A stretch of 64,000 nt of DNA from Thermohalobaculum sp965263335 (GTDB lineage: Bacteria; Pseudomonadota; Alphaproteobacteria; Rhodobacterales; Rhodobacteraceae): positions 3,596,001 to 3,660,000 of the forward strand of contig CBDHHE010000001.1 in the NCBI GenBank assembly GCA_965263335.1. The letters run 5' to 3'. This document shows positions 1-8,662 of the stretch, in pieces (the stretch's first letter is position 1; every line of letters starts with the position of its first letter). A program made the position numbers and the translations under genes. A model generated the notes under the pieces. It was not told the origin of the DNA. It saw only the letters and a program-made list of their open reading frames with translations, and did not search any database.

Positions 1-910
1 CTTCATCCTGGTATCGCGGCCCGTTGTAGGGGCCGATCTGGGCACCGCGCCAGTGACACCACTTTTGCATGAGTGAAGTGAACAGCGTGTTGCACCACGT
101 GCCCAGCCGATCGGCGAGTTTCCGGGGCATGGCACTGCTGACCTCGAGCGGCAACCCACGTGGCGGCCACCTGAACACCAGGCTCTGATCGGACGCCGGA
201 GCGTGGGCCGGCAGTCCGCCTTCAAGGGCTGCCGCAATCTGGTCGATTGCAGAACGGTAGGCTCGGGTGGGGTCCGGGTTCCCGACGGGCTGCAGCATCA
301 ACGCGATCATCCGTCCGCGGACGGCGGAAAGCGGCTCCCACCGGCACGACAGGCCGGTCAGGTCCGGAGGTTGAAGCGTTTGATCTGGACTGAGGATCGC
401 AGGGTCGCCGCCACCTGCCTTCAGGATGGTGTCGGCGTGCTCGATGCCTCCGCCGGAGAACACCGCCAGATGGTTCGCCGAATTCAGCTGAAATCGCCGC
501 AGGCGAACATCGTAGCCTTCGTCACGCAGGCGTGTGACCGGGATTGCGGCAGCGCGTAAGTCCAGTCCGAATGCTTGGCTTGAGTGGCATTGCAAACACC
601 GCAACGCGTCTGCCGCCCTCTCCGCAACGTGACCGGGAACCACGAGAGCGCCGCCGTCTCCGCCGAAAACATAAGGCACTTCCGTTCCGCGACAGGCGTT
701 CAGCACAGACGTGATCACCGCAGCACCGACCATGTTTACTGCCTTGTAGCGACCTTCTGAAATAGCCCGTGTCGACGAGACAATATCGCCAAGGACCACA
801 ACCCAGTCTTCAGGCACCGGCTGATAGGCGCCAAAATCGGCGAACTCTTCGAAGTGCGTGAAGCTCGGCAAATCGGCGTAGAAGCGCTCGGAGGAAACTG
901 GTCTGTCCAT
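1..910 (-). CDS. DUF3095 family protein, nucleotide-cyclase-like (3' end outside window)
   Basis: Open from an ATG at 910 to the window edge with no stop, so about 303 residues of a C-terminally truncated protein are visible. The N-terminus (residues about 10-95) carries the DUF3095 hallmarks: FYADLPSF, then P-x-D-W-V-V-V, GDIVSSTRAI, GRYKAVNMVGA and FGGDGG. GDI-x-S-T and GGDG resemble the metal-binding and hairpin motifs of class III nucleotidyl cyclases, to which this family is thought to be related; cyclase activity is not established. It is divergent from the GntR gene at 1119, and the operator at 1053-1065 lies in the shared upstream region, so it could share that control. The frame was read by hand on the complement. 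The family call is fairly secure, the biochemical role unknown. Confidence 0.8.
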   Translation of the reverse strand, partial: MDRPVSSERFYADLPSFTHFEEFADFGAYQPVPEDWVVVLGDIVSSTRAISEGRYKAVNMVGAAVITSVLNACRGTEVPYVFGGDGGALVVPGHVAERAADALRCLQCHSSQAFGLDLRAAAIPVTRLRDEGYDVRLRRFQLNSANHLAVFSGGGIEHADTILKAGGGDPAILSPDQTLQPPDLTGLSCRWEPLSAVRGRMIALMLQPVGNPDPTRAYRSAIDQIAAALEGGLPAHAPASDQSLVFRWPPRGLPLEVSSAMPRKLADRLGTWCNTLFTSLMQKWCHWRGAQIGPYNGPRYQDE

Positions 911-1052
911 GCGAGAATGCTCGGGTGGCGGTTCCTGATCGTCAACCGTTCTGTTTACGGGCCAGTCAGGGCGGAGGTGAAGACTCCAAGCACTCATATG
1001 ACCGTACAATGCAGCCTTGGTCGAGGATGATCCTTGCGCGCGCTCTGGTTCA

Positions 1053-1065
1053 TGGTATACCAAAT
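1053..1065. promoter_or_regulatory. Palindromic operator TGGTATACCA, site 1 (predicted GntR/FCD binding site)
   Basis: A perfect 10-base palindrome TGGTATACCA (1053-1062) followed by AAT. It lies 54 bases upstream of the GTG start of the GntR gene and in the space shared with the divergent DUF3095 gene. The exact reverse complement of the 13-base string is found at 8663-8675, ahead of tctC. FCD-type GntR regulators commonly bind short palindromes with a TGGTATACCA-like core, so autoregulation by the adjacent regulator is the simplest reading. Confidence 0.65.
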
Positions 1066-1118
1066 ATCAGAAGCAGAGATGCGCGCGTCCAGCGCCGCGC
1101 CACCGTCGGGGAGATCAT

Positions 1119-1823
1119 GTGACAAAGTCCGTCGTTCTCAAGCCCGTGGACGCAAACTTCACGCTCAAGGACCACATCTACCGCGTGCTCCTGGATGCGA
1201 TCCTGGACATGGATATCTACAGCCAAGGCACGGACCTGCGTTTGGATGAGCGGAGGATGGCCGAGCAGCTAGGCATTTCCCGCACACCAATCCGTGAAGC
1301 GCTGGCCCGGCTTGAGCAGGAAGGCTTCGTTTCGATCCAGGCCCGCAAGGGTGTCTACATCAAGCGCAAATCGCTCGATGAGATCGTCGAAATGATCACG
1401 GTCTGGGCGGCGCTCGAGAGCATGGCTGCCCGTCTCGCTTGTGAAGTGGCGAGCGAGAACGAGATCGCCGGGCTGAGGCGCATCGCACAGCGCTACACCA
1501 AGGACAAGGCCAAGGCGAACATCTCAGAGTACTCGGAAGCCAATATCGAGTTTCATCTCTGCGTGCTCGGCCTTTCGAAGTGTCAGATGCTGCAGGACAT
1601 CGCGACCGGTCTGTTCACGCACCTGAAACCGGTGCGGCGCAAGGCGATGCAGGATCGCTCACGCGCGGATCGATCCGTTGTTGACCACATGAACATAATC
1701 GAGGCCATAGAAGATCGGAACGCCGATTTGGCGGGTGAGCTCGTGCGAGAGCATACGATGCGGCTCAACAGATATCTCCGGCATGCGTGGAAACACGTGG
1801 TCGGCGATTTGCCCGCAGCCTGA
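1119..1823 (+). CDS. GntR family transcriptional regulator, FCD (FadR-like) subfamily
   Basis: Protein of 234 residues starting at GTG 1119, chosen because GGGGAG at about 1108-1113 sits at good ribosome-binding distance; the open frame extends further upstream without such a site. The N-terminal winged helix (about residues 10-75) has the GntR signature: LDERRMAEQLGISRTPIREAL followed by LEQEGFV and a KGVYI wing. The C-terminal FCD domain is all-helical, with likely ligand or metal residues in the IEFH, DHMNI and REHTMR segments; an Asn occupies the position where FCD proteins often have the first Asp ligand. It precedes oxc by 19 bases and probably leads the oxalate operon. Operators at 1053 and 8663 fit its family. 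The effector is inferred to be oxalate or a C1/C2 metabolite, not shown. Confidence 0.88.
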   Translation: MTKSVVLKPVDANFTLKDHIYRVLLDAILDMDIYSQGTDLRLDERRMAEQLGISRTPIREALARLEQEGFVSIQARKGVYIKRKSLDEIVEMITVWAALESMAARLACEVASENEIAGLRRIAQRYTKDKAKANISEYSEANIEFHLCVLGLSKCQMLQDIATGLFTHLKPVRRKAMQDRSRADRSVVDHMNIIEAIEDRNADLAGELVREHTMRLNRYLRHAWKHVVGDLPAA

Positions 1824-1842
1824 CCGACCAAGGGAGACGAAG

Positions 1843-3555
1843 ATGGCAACGGCACCCGCCGAAGACGCGCAGGTTTTGACTGATGGCTTTCACCTCGTCA
1901 TCGATGCGCTGAAGCTGAACGGTATCGAGACGGTCTACCACGTGCCGGGCATCCCGGTGACCGATCTTGGGCGGATGATGCAGGCCGAAGGCATGCGCGT
2001 GATCAGTTTCCGCCACGAATCGAACGCGGGCAATGCGGCGGCAATTGCCGGATACCTGACCAAGAAGCCGGGCATTTGTCTGACGGTCTCGGCGCCCGGG
2101 TTTCTCAACGGGCTTGTCGCGCTGAGCCATGCCACCACGAATTGTTGGCCGATGATCCTGATCTCCGGCAGCAGCGAGCGTGAAATCGTCGATCTGCAAC
2201 AAGGCGACTACGAGGAGATGGATCAGCTGGCGATCGCCAAACCGCTCTGCAAAGCCGCCTACAGGGTGCTGCATGCGCGCGATATCGGAATCGGCGTGGC
2301 CAGAGCCGTGCGAGCGGCGCTCTCGGGACGGCCGGGAGGCGTGTATCTGGACGTACCGGCCGCGTTGCTCGGTCAGGTGATGGATGCGGCGCAAGGCGCG
2401 CAGTCTCTGGTCGAGGTCGTCGATCCTGCTCCTGCGCAGTTCCCGGCGCCGGCAGCGGCAGACCGGGCGTTGGATGTGCTCAAGTCTGCGAAGCGCCCGT
2501 TGATCATTCTTGGCAAGGGCGCGGCCTACGCACAATGCGATGATCTCGTGCGCCAGTTCGTTGAGACGTCCGGTATCCCCTACATCGCGATGTCGATGGC
2601 AAAGGGTCTGCTGCCAGACACCCATGAGCTCTATGCAGGTGCCGCGCGCTCTCTGGTTCTGAAAGAGAGCGATTGCGTGATGCTGATTGGTGCGCGTCTC
2701 AACTGGCTGCTCGGACATGGCAAAGGCAAGCAATGGGGCTCGGCGCCGAAAAAATTCGTCCATATCGACATCGATCCGAAGGAAATGGACTCGAACCAGC
2801 CGATCGACGCGCCCCTTGTCGGCGACATCGAAAGCTGTCTCAGCATGCTCGTCGAGCGCATGGGTGAGTGGCAGAAACCATCTTCGGAGTGGATCGGGGC
2901 GATCCGGACCAAAGTCGAGACCAACGTGGGCAAGATGGCCCCGCGCCTGCAGAACAACAGTGTGCCGATGGACTTCCATGGCGCACTGGGACGGCTGAAG
3001 CGTGTGTTTTCGGATCATCCAGACGCGATTCTCGTAAACGAAGGCGCCAACACGCTCGATTTCGCGCGCTCGGTCATCGACATGCACAAGCCCCGTAAGC
3101 GCCTGGACGTGGGGACGTGGGGCGTGATGGGCATCGGAATGGGCACCGCGATTGCAGCGGCTGTCGAGACAGGCCAGCCGGTGATCGCCATCGAGGGTGA
3201 CTCGGCGTTCGGGTTCTCCGGCATGGAAGTCGAAACGATCTGTCGCTACGGTCTGCCGGTCTGCGTGGTGGTCTTCAACAACTCCGGCATCTATCGCGGC
3301 ACGGACACCGATCCGACGGGTCGCGACCCGGGCACCACGGTGTTTGTATCTGAGGCCAAGTATGAGCTGATGATGCAGGCCTTTGGCGGCGAGGGTGTTA
3401 CGGCGCGCTCTCCGGATGATCTGGAACAGGCCGTGCGCGGCGCGATTGAATCGCGCAAGCCCACCCTGGTGAATGCCATCATCGATCCGCAAGCCGGTAC
3501 GGAATCTGGCCGGATCGGCAATCTCAATCCACAAAGCGTGGTCACCAAGAAGTAG
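1843..3555 (+). CDS. oxc: Oxalyl-CoA decarboxylase
   Basis: ThDP-dependent decarboxylase of 570 residues, converting oxalyl-CoA to formyl-CoA and CO2. ATG 1843 follows AGGGAGA at the usual spacing; an in-frame upstream extension into gntR is ignored. By eye it aligns end to end with the Oxalobacter enzyme: SFRHES (ThDP-activating Glu59), SAPGFLNG, ATTNC, SGSSEREIVDLQQGDYEEMD with the active-site Tyr123, GKGAAYAQCDD, EMDSNQPI, TWGVMGIGMG, EGDSAFGFSGMEVETICRY, NNSGIYRG with the second conserved Tyr, and a C-terminal SGRI segment. All expected catalytic residues are present. It is followed 51 bases later by frc, its normal partner, which closes the CoA cycle. One of the most secure calls in the window. 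Confidence 0.96.
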   Translation: MATAPAEDAQVLTDGFHLVIDALKLNGIETVYHVPGIPVTDLGRMMQAEGMRVISFRHESNAGNAAAIAGYLTKKPGICLTVSAPGFLNGLVALSHATTNCWPMILISGSSEREIVDLQQGDYEEMDQLAIAKPLCKAAYRVLHARDIGIGVARAVRAALSGRPGGVYLDVPAALLGQVMDAAQGAQSLVEVVDPAPAQFPAPAAADRALDVLKSAKRPLIILGKGAAYAQCDDLVRQFVETSGIPYIAMSMAKGLLPDTHELYAGAARSLVLKESDCVMLIGARLNWLLGHGKGKQWGSAPKKFVHIDIDPKEMDSNQPIDAPLVGDIESCLSMLVERMGEWQKPSSEWIGAIRTKVETNVGKMAPRLQNNSVPMDFHGALGRLKRVFSDHPDAILVNEGANTLDFARSVIDMHKPRKRLDVGTWGVMGIGMGTAIAAAVETGQPVIAIEGDSAFGFSGMEVETICRYGLPVCVVVFNNSGIYRGTDTDPTGRDPGTTVFVSEAKYELMMQAFGGEGVTARSPDDLEQAVRGAIESRKPTLVNAIIDPQAGTESGRIGNLNPQSVVTKK

Positions 3556-3606
3556 CATGTGCACGGCTCGGAGCCAGAGCGCAGTCCCTGTTGAAAGGAG
3601 CCCCCA

Positions 3607-4878
3607 ATGAAAGCTCTCGAAGGCGTCAAGATCCTCGATTTCACTCACGTGCAATCGGGTCCAACGTGCACGCAGCTTCTTGCCTGGTTCGGCGCGGACG
3701 TGATCAAGGTCGAGCGCCCCGGCGTCGGGGATGCCACGCGGAAGCAACTCGTTGATGTTCCGGGCGCCGACAGCCTCTACTTCACGATGCTCAATCACAA
3801 CAAGCGCTCCATTACGCTGAACACCAAGAACGAAACCGGCAAGGAGGTGCTCACACGCCTCATCCAGGAATGCGATGTGCTGGTCGAGAATTTTGCGCCG
3901 GGCGCCTTGGACCGGATGGGTTTTGGCTGGGATCGGATTCAGGAAATCAATCCACGCATGATCATGGCTTCGGTCAAAGGTTTCGGTCCGGGGAAGTATG
4001 AAGACTGCAAGGTCTACGAGAACGTTGCCCAATGTGCCGGCGGCTCGGCGTCGACCACGGGCGATCTGGACGGCCTCCCGATGGTGACAGGGGCTCAAAT
4101 CGGCGACTCGGGAACAGGTCTGCACCTTGCATTGGGGATTGTGACGGCCTTGTATCAGCGCGAGAAGTCCGGGCGCGGTCAGAAGGTTCTGGCGGCCATG
4201 CAGGACGGCGTGTTGAATCTCTGCCGCGTGAAGTTGCGCGATCAGCAGCGTCTGGATGCCGGTCCACTGAAGGAGTACAGCCAGTTCGGAGCGGGCATCC
4301 CGTTCGGTGATGCGACCCCGCGCGCAGGCAACGACTCAGGTGGCGGACAGCCCGGGCGAATCCTCAAATGCAAGGGCTGGGAGACGGATCCCAACGCCTA
4401 CACCTATTTCATCACTCAGGCGGCGGTCTGGGAGAAGATTTGCGACGTGATCGGCGAGCCCGAGTGGAAGACCAAGCCAGGCTATGCGACACCGCCCGAG
4501 CGTCTCGACAAGCTCAATGAAGTGTTCGAGCGCATCGAGCGCTGGACCATGACGAAGAGCAAGTTCGAGGTCATGGACATCTGCAACCCGCTCGACATTC
4601 CGGTGGGTCCGATTCTCTCGATGAAAGAAATCGTCGAGGACGAGGGGCTGCAGAAAACCGGTACCATCGTCAAAGTCGACCATCCCGAACGCGGCCCATA
4701 CTGGACGGTCGGTTGTCCGGTGAAGCTGTCGGACAGCCCGGTCGAAGTGGTTCGCTCCCCGCTCCTCGGAGAGCACACCGCCGAAGTTCTTTCCGATGTG
4801 CTTGGGTACTCCGGTGAAGACGTAGCGCGCATCAGCGGCTCTGGCGCCGTTGGCGACTTGCCCAAGGCGGCTGAGTGA
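3607..4878 (+). CDS. frc: Formyl-CoA:oxalate CoA-transferase (CaiB/BaiF family)
   Basis: Family III CoA-transferase of 423 residues, exchanging CoA from formyl-CoA to oxalate and so regenerating oxalyl-CoA for Oxc while releasing formate. Conserved features include LDFTHVQSGP at the N-terminus, LYFTMLNHNKRSI, VENFAPGALDRMG, KVYENVAQCAGG and GAQIGDSGTG, which holds the catalytic Asp167. The glycine-rich loop GGGQPG, which covers the active site in formyl-CoA transferases, follows LKCKGWETD-like context. GPILSMKE and SPLLGEHTAEVL are typical C-terminal motifs. AAAGGAG precedes ATG 3607. It lies directly downstream of oxc. A different acyl-CoA donor cannot be excluded, but the context and the glycine loop favour formyl-CoA. 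The 255-base gap after it shows no further gene. Confidence 0.94.
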   Translation: MKALEGVKILDFTHVQSGPTCTQLLAWFGADVIKVERPGVGDATRKQLVDVPGADSLYFTMLNHNKRSITLNTKNETGKEVLTRLIQECDVLVENFAPGALDRMGFGWDRIQEINPRMIMASVKGFGPGKYEDCKVYENVAQCAGGSASTTGDLDGLPMVTGAQIGDSGTGLHLALGIVTALYQREKSGRGQKVLAAMQDGVLNLCRVKLRDQQRLDAGPLKEYSQFGAGIPFGDATPRAGNDSGGGQPGRILKCKGWETDPNAYTYFITQAAVWEKICDVIGEPEWKTKPGYATPPERLDKLNEVFERIERWTMTKSKFEVMDICNPLDIPVGPILSMKEIVEDEGLQKTGTIVKVDHPERGPYWTVGCPVKLSDSPVEVVRSPLLGEHTAEVLSDVLGYSGEDVARISGSGAVGDLPKAAE

Positions 4879-5133
4879 GTGTCCTTGCAGGAGTGCGGCA
4901 TTCTTTGGCCTCGTCATGAAGCTCCTATGATTCCCGGTGGTGCGGGCAGCCCAAGCGTGCGCTTTTCCAAGTGGCGCATGCAACGAGGCCAGGGCGAAGT
5001 GTGTACCGATCAGCCGGATCGGGGAGGGGCTACGAGGCTCGTGGGGAGTGCGACAACTGGCTCAGCACACATGGTATCTGCGAGGAAACTGACCGCTCGT
5101 CCGAGGGATTGGTGAGTTGACGCAGGTGTTCCC

Positions 5134-5940
5134 ATGAGCACCGGTCGGGGGATCGACCATATCGGGATCGCGTCCCGAAATCTCGACGGGTTGGCAGCGC
5201 AGTACGAGGCGTTGGGGTTCACGCTGACCCCGCGCGCCTATCATCAAGATCACATGGGGACGTCAAATCGGCTCGTGCAGTTCGAGGGACGCAACTTTAT
5301 CGAACTGCTCGAGGTCGACCGCCCGCAAACAATGCTGCCACATGGGCCGAGTTTCATGGGCTTCGGGCAGTTCAACCACGACTTTCTCAAAGCGCGCGAG
5401 GGGATGAGCCTGATCATCTTCCGGACCGATGATGCGGCTGCGGACTTGGCGGCATGGAAGACCAAGGGTCTGGACGTCTATGACCAGTTCAACTTCGAGC
5501 GTCAGGCGACCCTGCCGGACGGGACCGAAGCGACCGTAAGGTTCGAGTTGGGGTTCGTGACGCATCCGGACATCGACGTGCTGTTCTACGTCTGCGACAA
5601 CAAGGCGGAAGATCACTTCTGGAAGCCGGAGTTCCAGTCGCATGCAAATGGTGGCCAGGAGATCGAGGCCATTGTGCTTGTCGACCGAGCACCGCTGCGT
5701 CACGCAGATTTTCTCCAGGCGCTGTTTGGCGGCACGGTCACGGAGTCCGAAGAGGGCATCGCGATCAGTTGCGCCACCCACGCTCTTCGAGTGATGAAAC
5801 CACATGTGTTGCCCGATCCTGCACTTGCGTCAGCTTTGCCTGATGGTGCAGCGGCGGGGTTTGTCATCAGATCACCGGATCGGGCAGGGACAGTGACGCC
5901 TGCCGCAGATGCGGGCGGGGCCTTCATTCAATGGACATAA
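5134..5940 (+). CDS. VOC superfamily glyoxalase-like protein
   Basis: Protein of 268 residues. The N-terminal part begins GIDHIGIASRNLDGL and continues with Y-E-A-LGF, N-R-L-V-Q-F and NFIELLEV, the pattern of the Glyoxalase_3-like branch of the vicinal oxygen chelate superfamily; a second, weaker half starts near residue 170 (EIEAIVLVD). His and Glu residues in HIG and IELL could be metal ligands. It sits inside the oxalate operon between frc and the formyl-THF hydrolase-like gene, 255 bases after frc and 25 before the next start. Substrate unknown; a role on a side product such as an acyl-CoA, glyoxylate or lactone would be a guess. ATG 5134 has no strong Shine-Dalgarno. Confidence 0.78.
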   Translation: MSTGRGIDHIGIASRNLDGLAAQYEALGFTLTPRAYHQDHMGTSNRLVQFEGRNFIELLEVDRPQTMLPHGPSFMGFGQFNHDFLKAREGMSLIIFRTDDAAADLAAWKTKGLDVYDQFNFERQATLPDGTEATVRFELGFVTHPDIDVLFYVCDNKAEDHFWKPEFQSHANGGQEIEAIVLVDRAPLRHADFLQALFGGTVTESEEGIAISCATHALRVMKPHVLPDPALASALPDGAAAGFVIRSPDRAGTVTPAADAGGAFIQWT

Positions 5941-5965
5941 CAACCGGACTGACCGGGGAGTGAAC

Positions 5966-6883
5966 ATGAGACTGATCGTGATGGGCCAGCAGGCCTTTGG
6001 AAAGGACGCGCTCGCCAAGATATTGGAGGCAGGGCAGGACGAAGTCGTGGCCGTCTACTGCGCTCCGGACAAAGAGGGCAAACCGCTTGATCCTCTGAAG
6101 GAATTCGCGCTGGAGAAGGGCTTGCCCGTCCATCAGCCAGCGAATTTCAAGGATGAGGCAACGCTGGAGACGCTTCGCGGCCACAATGCCGATCTGATGG
6201 TCATGGCCTATGTGATCATCTTTGTTCCGGAAGCTGCCCGCGACATTCCCAAGCTGGGCTCGATCTGCTTTCATCCTTCGTTGCTGCCGCTGCATCGGGG
6301 ACCTTCAGCCGTGAACTGGCCGATCATCTTTGGTGCGACGAAGTCCGGGTTCTCATGGTTCTACCCAACTGATGGGCTCGACGAGGGCGATGTGCTTCTG
6401 CAGTGGGAATGTGAGATCGGTCCCGACGACACCGTCATCGATCTGTACTTCAAGAAGATTTACCCGGCGGGCGTAGACAGCGTCCTCGAAGTCTGTGATC
6501 TTTTCAGGTCCGGCAACCCGCCGCGCATTGTCCAGGACGAAAGCCAGGCCACCTACGAAAGCTGGTGCAAGAAGAAGGATGCCGAGATCGATTGGGGCCG
6601 CTCGGCTGCCGACATCTACAACCTCATCCGAGGCACAAATCCTGCCCCTGGTGCCTGGACGACGGTGGGGGGCTCAGTTGTCCAGATTTTCGATTCCAGC
6701 CGGACAGAGGGCTCTGGATCGCCTGGAGAGGTCGTCTCAGTATCCGAACATGGCGTAAGTGTAGCCGCAGACGGTGGGGCAATCTTAGTACAACGCGTCC
6801 GGCCCGAGGGCGAGGGTAAGGTCCCTGCATCTGAATGGGCCGCAAATACAGGCATCAGCGTCGGTACAAAGTTCGGCGCTTAG
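5966..6883 (+). CDS. Stand-alone 10-formyl-THF hydrolase-like protein (formyltransferase fold, FDH N-terminal type)
   Basis: Protein of 305 residues; ATG 5966 follows GGGGAG. It resembles the N-terminal hydrolase domain of 10-formyltetrahydrofolate dehydrogenase (ALDH1L1) and methionyl-tRNA formyltransferase: MGQQAFG at the N-terminus, CFHPSLLPLHRGPSAVNW with catalytic His103, then DGLDEGDVLLQ with catalytic Asp139 (spacing of 36 as in the family). The residue two before the His, Asn in true formyltransferases and Ile in ALDH1L1, is Cys101 here. The C-terminal domain (about 205-305) has IDWGRSAADIYNLIRGTNPAPGAW, as in the family. No aldehyde dehydrogenase domain follows. It sits directly before fhs, so it probably handles 10-formyl-THF or formyl-CoA; direct formyl transfer from CoA to folate is a speculative alternative. 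Confidence 0.82.
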   Translation: MRLIVMGQQAFGKDALAKILEAGQDEVVAVYCAPDKEGKPLDPLKEFALEKGLPVHQPANFKDEATLETLRGHNADLMVMAYVIIFVPEAARDIPKLGSICFHPSLLPLHRGPSAVNWPIIFGATKSGFSWFYPTDGLDEGDVLLQWECEIGPDDTVIDLYFKKIYPAGVDSVLEVCDLFRSGNPPRIVQDESQATYESWCKKKDAEIDWGRSAADIYNLIRGTNPAPGAWTTVGGSVVQIFDSSRTEGSGSPGEVVSVSEHGVSVAADGGAILVQRVRPEGEGKVPASEWAANTGISVGTKFGA

Positions 6884-6898
6884 AGGGGAGAGAGGCCG

Positions 6899-8569
6899 AT
6901 GGCCACGGACATTGAAATCGCCCGTGCGGCGAAAAAGAAACCGATCCAGGAAATCGGAGATAAGATCGGAATCCCATCCGTGCATCTGCTGCCTTACGGG
7001 CACGACAAGGCCAAGGTCTCGGCAGAGTACATCGACTCCGTACAGGGGAACGCAGACGGCAACCTCATTCTGGTCACTGCGATCAACCCGACACCTGCCG
7101 GCGAGGGCAAGACGACCACAACCGTGGGGCTTGGGGACGGCCTGAATGCGATCGGCAAGAAGGCCATGATCTGCATCCGGGAAGCCTCCCTCGGGCCCAA
7201 CTTTGGCATGAAAGGCGGCGCTGCGGGCGGCGGTTATGCGCAGGTCGTGCCGATGGAGGAGATGAACCTCCATTTCACCGGCGACTTCCATGCGATCACA
7301 TCGGCGCACAATCTGCTCAGCGCGATGATCGACAACCACATCTACTGGGGCAACGCCCTGGAGATTGATACGCGCCGTGTCGCGTGGCGCCGCGTGCTCG
7401 ACATGAACGACCGGGCGCTACGCCAGATTGTCGGACCTCTAGGCGGCGTGTCGAACGGTTTCTCGCGAGAGATGGGCTTCGACATCACCGTGGCTTCTGA
7501 GGTCATGGCAATCCTATGTCTTGCCGCCGATCTCAAGGATCTCGAGAAGCGTCTCGGCGACATGATTGTCGCCTATCGTCGCGACCGCTCTCCGGTTTAC
7601 TGCCGCGATATCAAGGCCGAAGGCGCGATGGCGGTTCTGCTGAAGGATGCGGTTCAGCCGAACCTCGTACAGACGCTCGAGAACAATGCCGCCTTCGTCC
7701 ATGGCGGACCCTTCGCGAACATCGCCCACGGCTGCAACTCCGTGGTGGCAACGACGACCGCCCTGAAGATTGCAGACTACGTGGTGACGGAAGCCGGCTT
7801 CGGTGCGGATCTCGGCGCTGAGAAGTTCATGAACATCAAGTGCCGCAAGGCGGGGCTGTCCCCCAAGGCCGTGGTGATCGTTGCCACGGTGCGTGCTCTC
7901 AAGATGAACGGGGGGGTCGCGCGCGCCGATCTCGGGGCTGAGAATGTTGACGCAGTAAAGGAGGGTTGCGCAAACCTCGGGCGACACGTCGAGAACATGC
8001 AGAAGTACGGAGTTCCCGCGGTTGTCGCGATCAATCACTTCGTCACAGATACGGATGCCGAAATCGAGGCTGTCAAGGAATACGTGGCGTCGATCGGTTC
8101 GGAAGCGATCCTTTGCCAGCACTGGGCAAAAGGGTCCGAGGGAACAAAAGACCTCGCGACGCGTGTGGTTGAGATCATCGACGAAGGTAAGGCGTCCTAC
8201 AAGCCGCTTTACCCGGACGATATCGGCCTTTTCGAGAAGATCGAGACGATCGCAAAGTCGATCTATCGTGCCGAGAGCGTGGTCGCGGACAAGAAGATTC
8301 GCGACCAACTCAAGCAATGGGAAGAGGCAGGCTACGGCCATTTACCGGTGTGCATGGCGAAAACACAGTACTCGTTCACAACGGATCAGAACTGGCGCGG
8401 TGCGCCGACAGGCTTCGATATACCGGTGCGTGAGGTCCGGCTTTCGGCCGGGGCTGGCTTTGTTGTTGCGATCTGCGGCGAGATCATGACGATGCCCGGA
8501 TTGCCCCGCGTGCCTGCCGCAGAATCCATTCGGCTGAACGACGCTGGCGAAGTAGAAGGTCTGTTCTGA
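6899..8569 (+). CDS. fhs: Formate-tetrahydrofolate ligase
   Basis: Full-length enzyme of 556 residues that makes 10-formyl-THF from formate, THF and ATP. Landmarks are IPSVHLLPYGHDKAKV, the P-loop TPAGEGKTTTTVG, REASLGPNFGMKGGAAGGG, NLHFTGDFHAI, HGGPFANIAHGCNSV and the C-terminal CMAKTQYSF and MTMPGLP. GGGGAGAG lies just upstream of ATG 6899, 15 bases after the previous stop. In this operon it would capture the formate released by Oxc/Frc into the folate pool for biosynthesis, serine-cycle assimilation or onward oxidation. A hairpin immediately after the stop probably ends the transcript. Highly secure. Confidence 0.97.
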   Translation: MATDIEIARAAKKKPIQEIGDKIGIPSVHLLPYGHDKAKVSAEYIDSVQGNADGNLILVTAINPTPAGEGKTTTTVGLGDGLNAIGKKAMICIREASLGPNFGMKGGAAGGGYAQVVPMEEMNLHFTGDFHAITSAHNLLSAMIDNHIYWGNALEIDTRRVAWRRVLDMNDRALRQIVGPLGGVSNGFSREMGFDITVASEVMAILCLAADLKDLEKRLGDMIVAYRRDRSPVYCRDIKAEGAMAVLLKDAVQPNLVQTLENNAAFVHGGPFANIAHGCNSVVATTTALKIADYVVTEAGFGADLGAEKFMNIKCRKAGLSPKAVVIVATVRALKMNGGVARADLGAENVDAVKEGCANLGRHVENMQKYGVPAVVAINHFVTDTDAEIEAVKEYVASIGSEAILCQHWAKGSEGTKDLATRVVEIIDEGKASYKPLYPDDIGLFEKIETIAKSIYRAESVVADKKIRDQLKQWEEAGYGHLPVCMAKTQYSFTTDQNWRGAPTGFDIPVREVRLSAGAGFVVAICGEIMTMPGLPRVPAAESIRLNDAGEVEGLF

Positions 8570-8576
8570 ACACGCT

Positions 8577-8611
8577 GCACGCTTCGCGAGAAGAATACAT
8601 GCGAAGCGTGC
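8577..8611 (+). terminator. Stem-loop terminator after fhs
   Basis: Perfect 11-base stem GCACGCTTCGC (8577-8587) with GCGAAGCGTGC (8601-8611) around a 13-base loop, starting 8 bases after the fhs stop. It is followed by an AT-leaning stretch without a long T-run. It separates the oxalate enzyme operon from the transporter genes, which have their own operator 52 bases later. Confidence 0.65.
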
Positions 8612-8662
8612 GCAATTTCTCAGAAATCAGTTGATTTCACGGCGCTGCGAGATAGCTTAGGT

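Noticed and set aside
1765..4125. 786-codon open frame on the minus strand across oxc and frc
   Set aside because: Antisense shadow of two well-supported genes in GC-rich DNA; the translation is His/Arg-rich without any recognisable domain.
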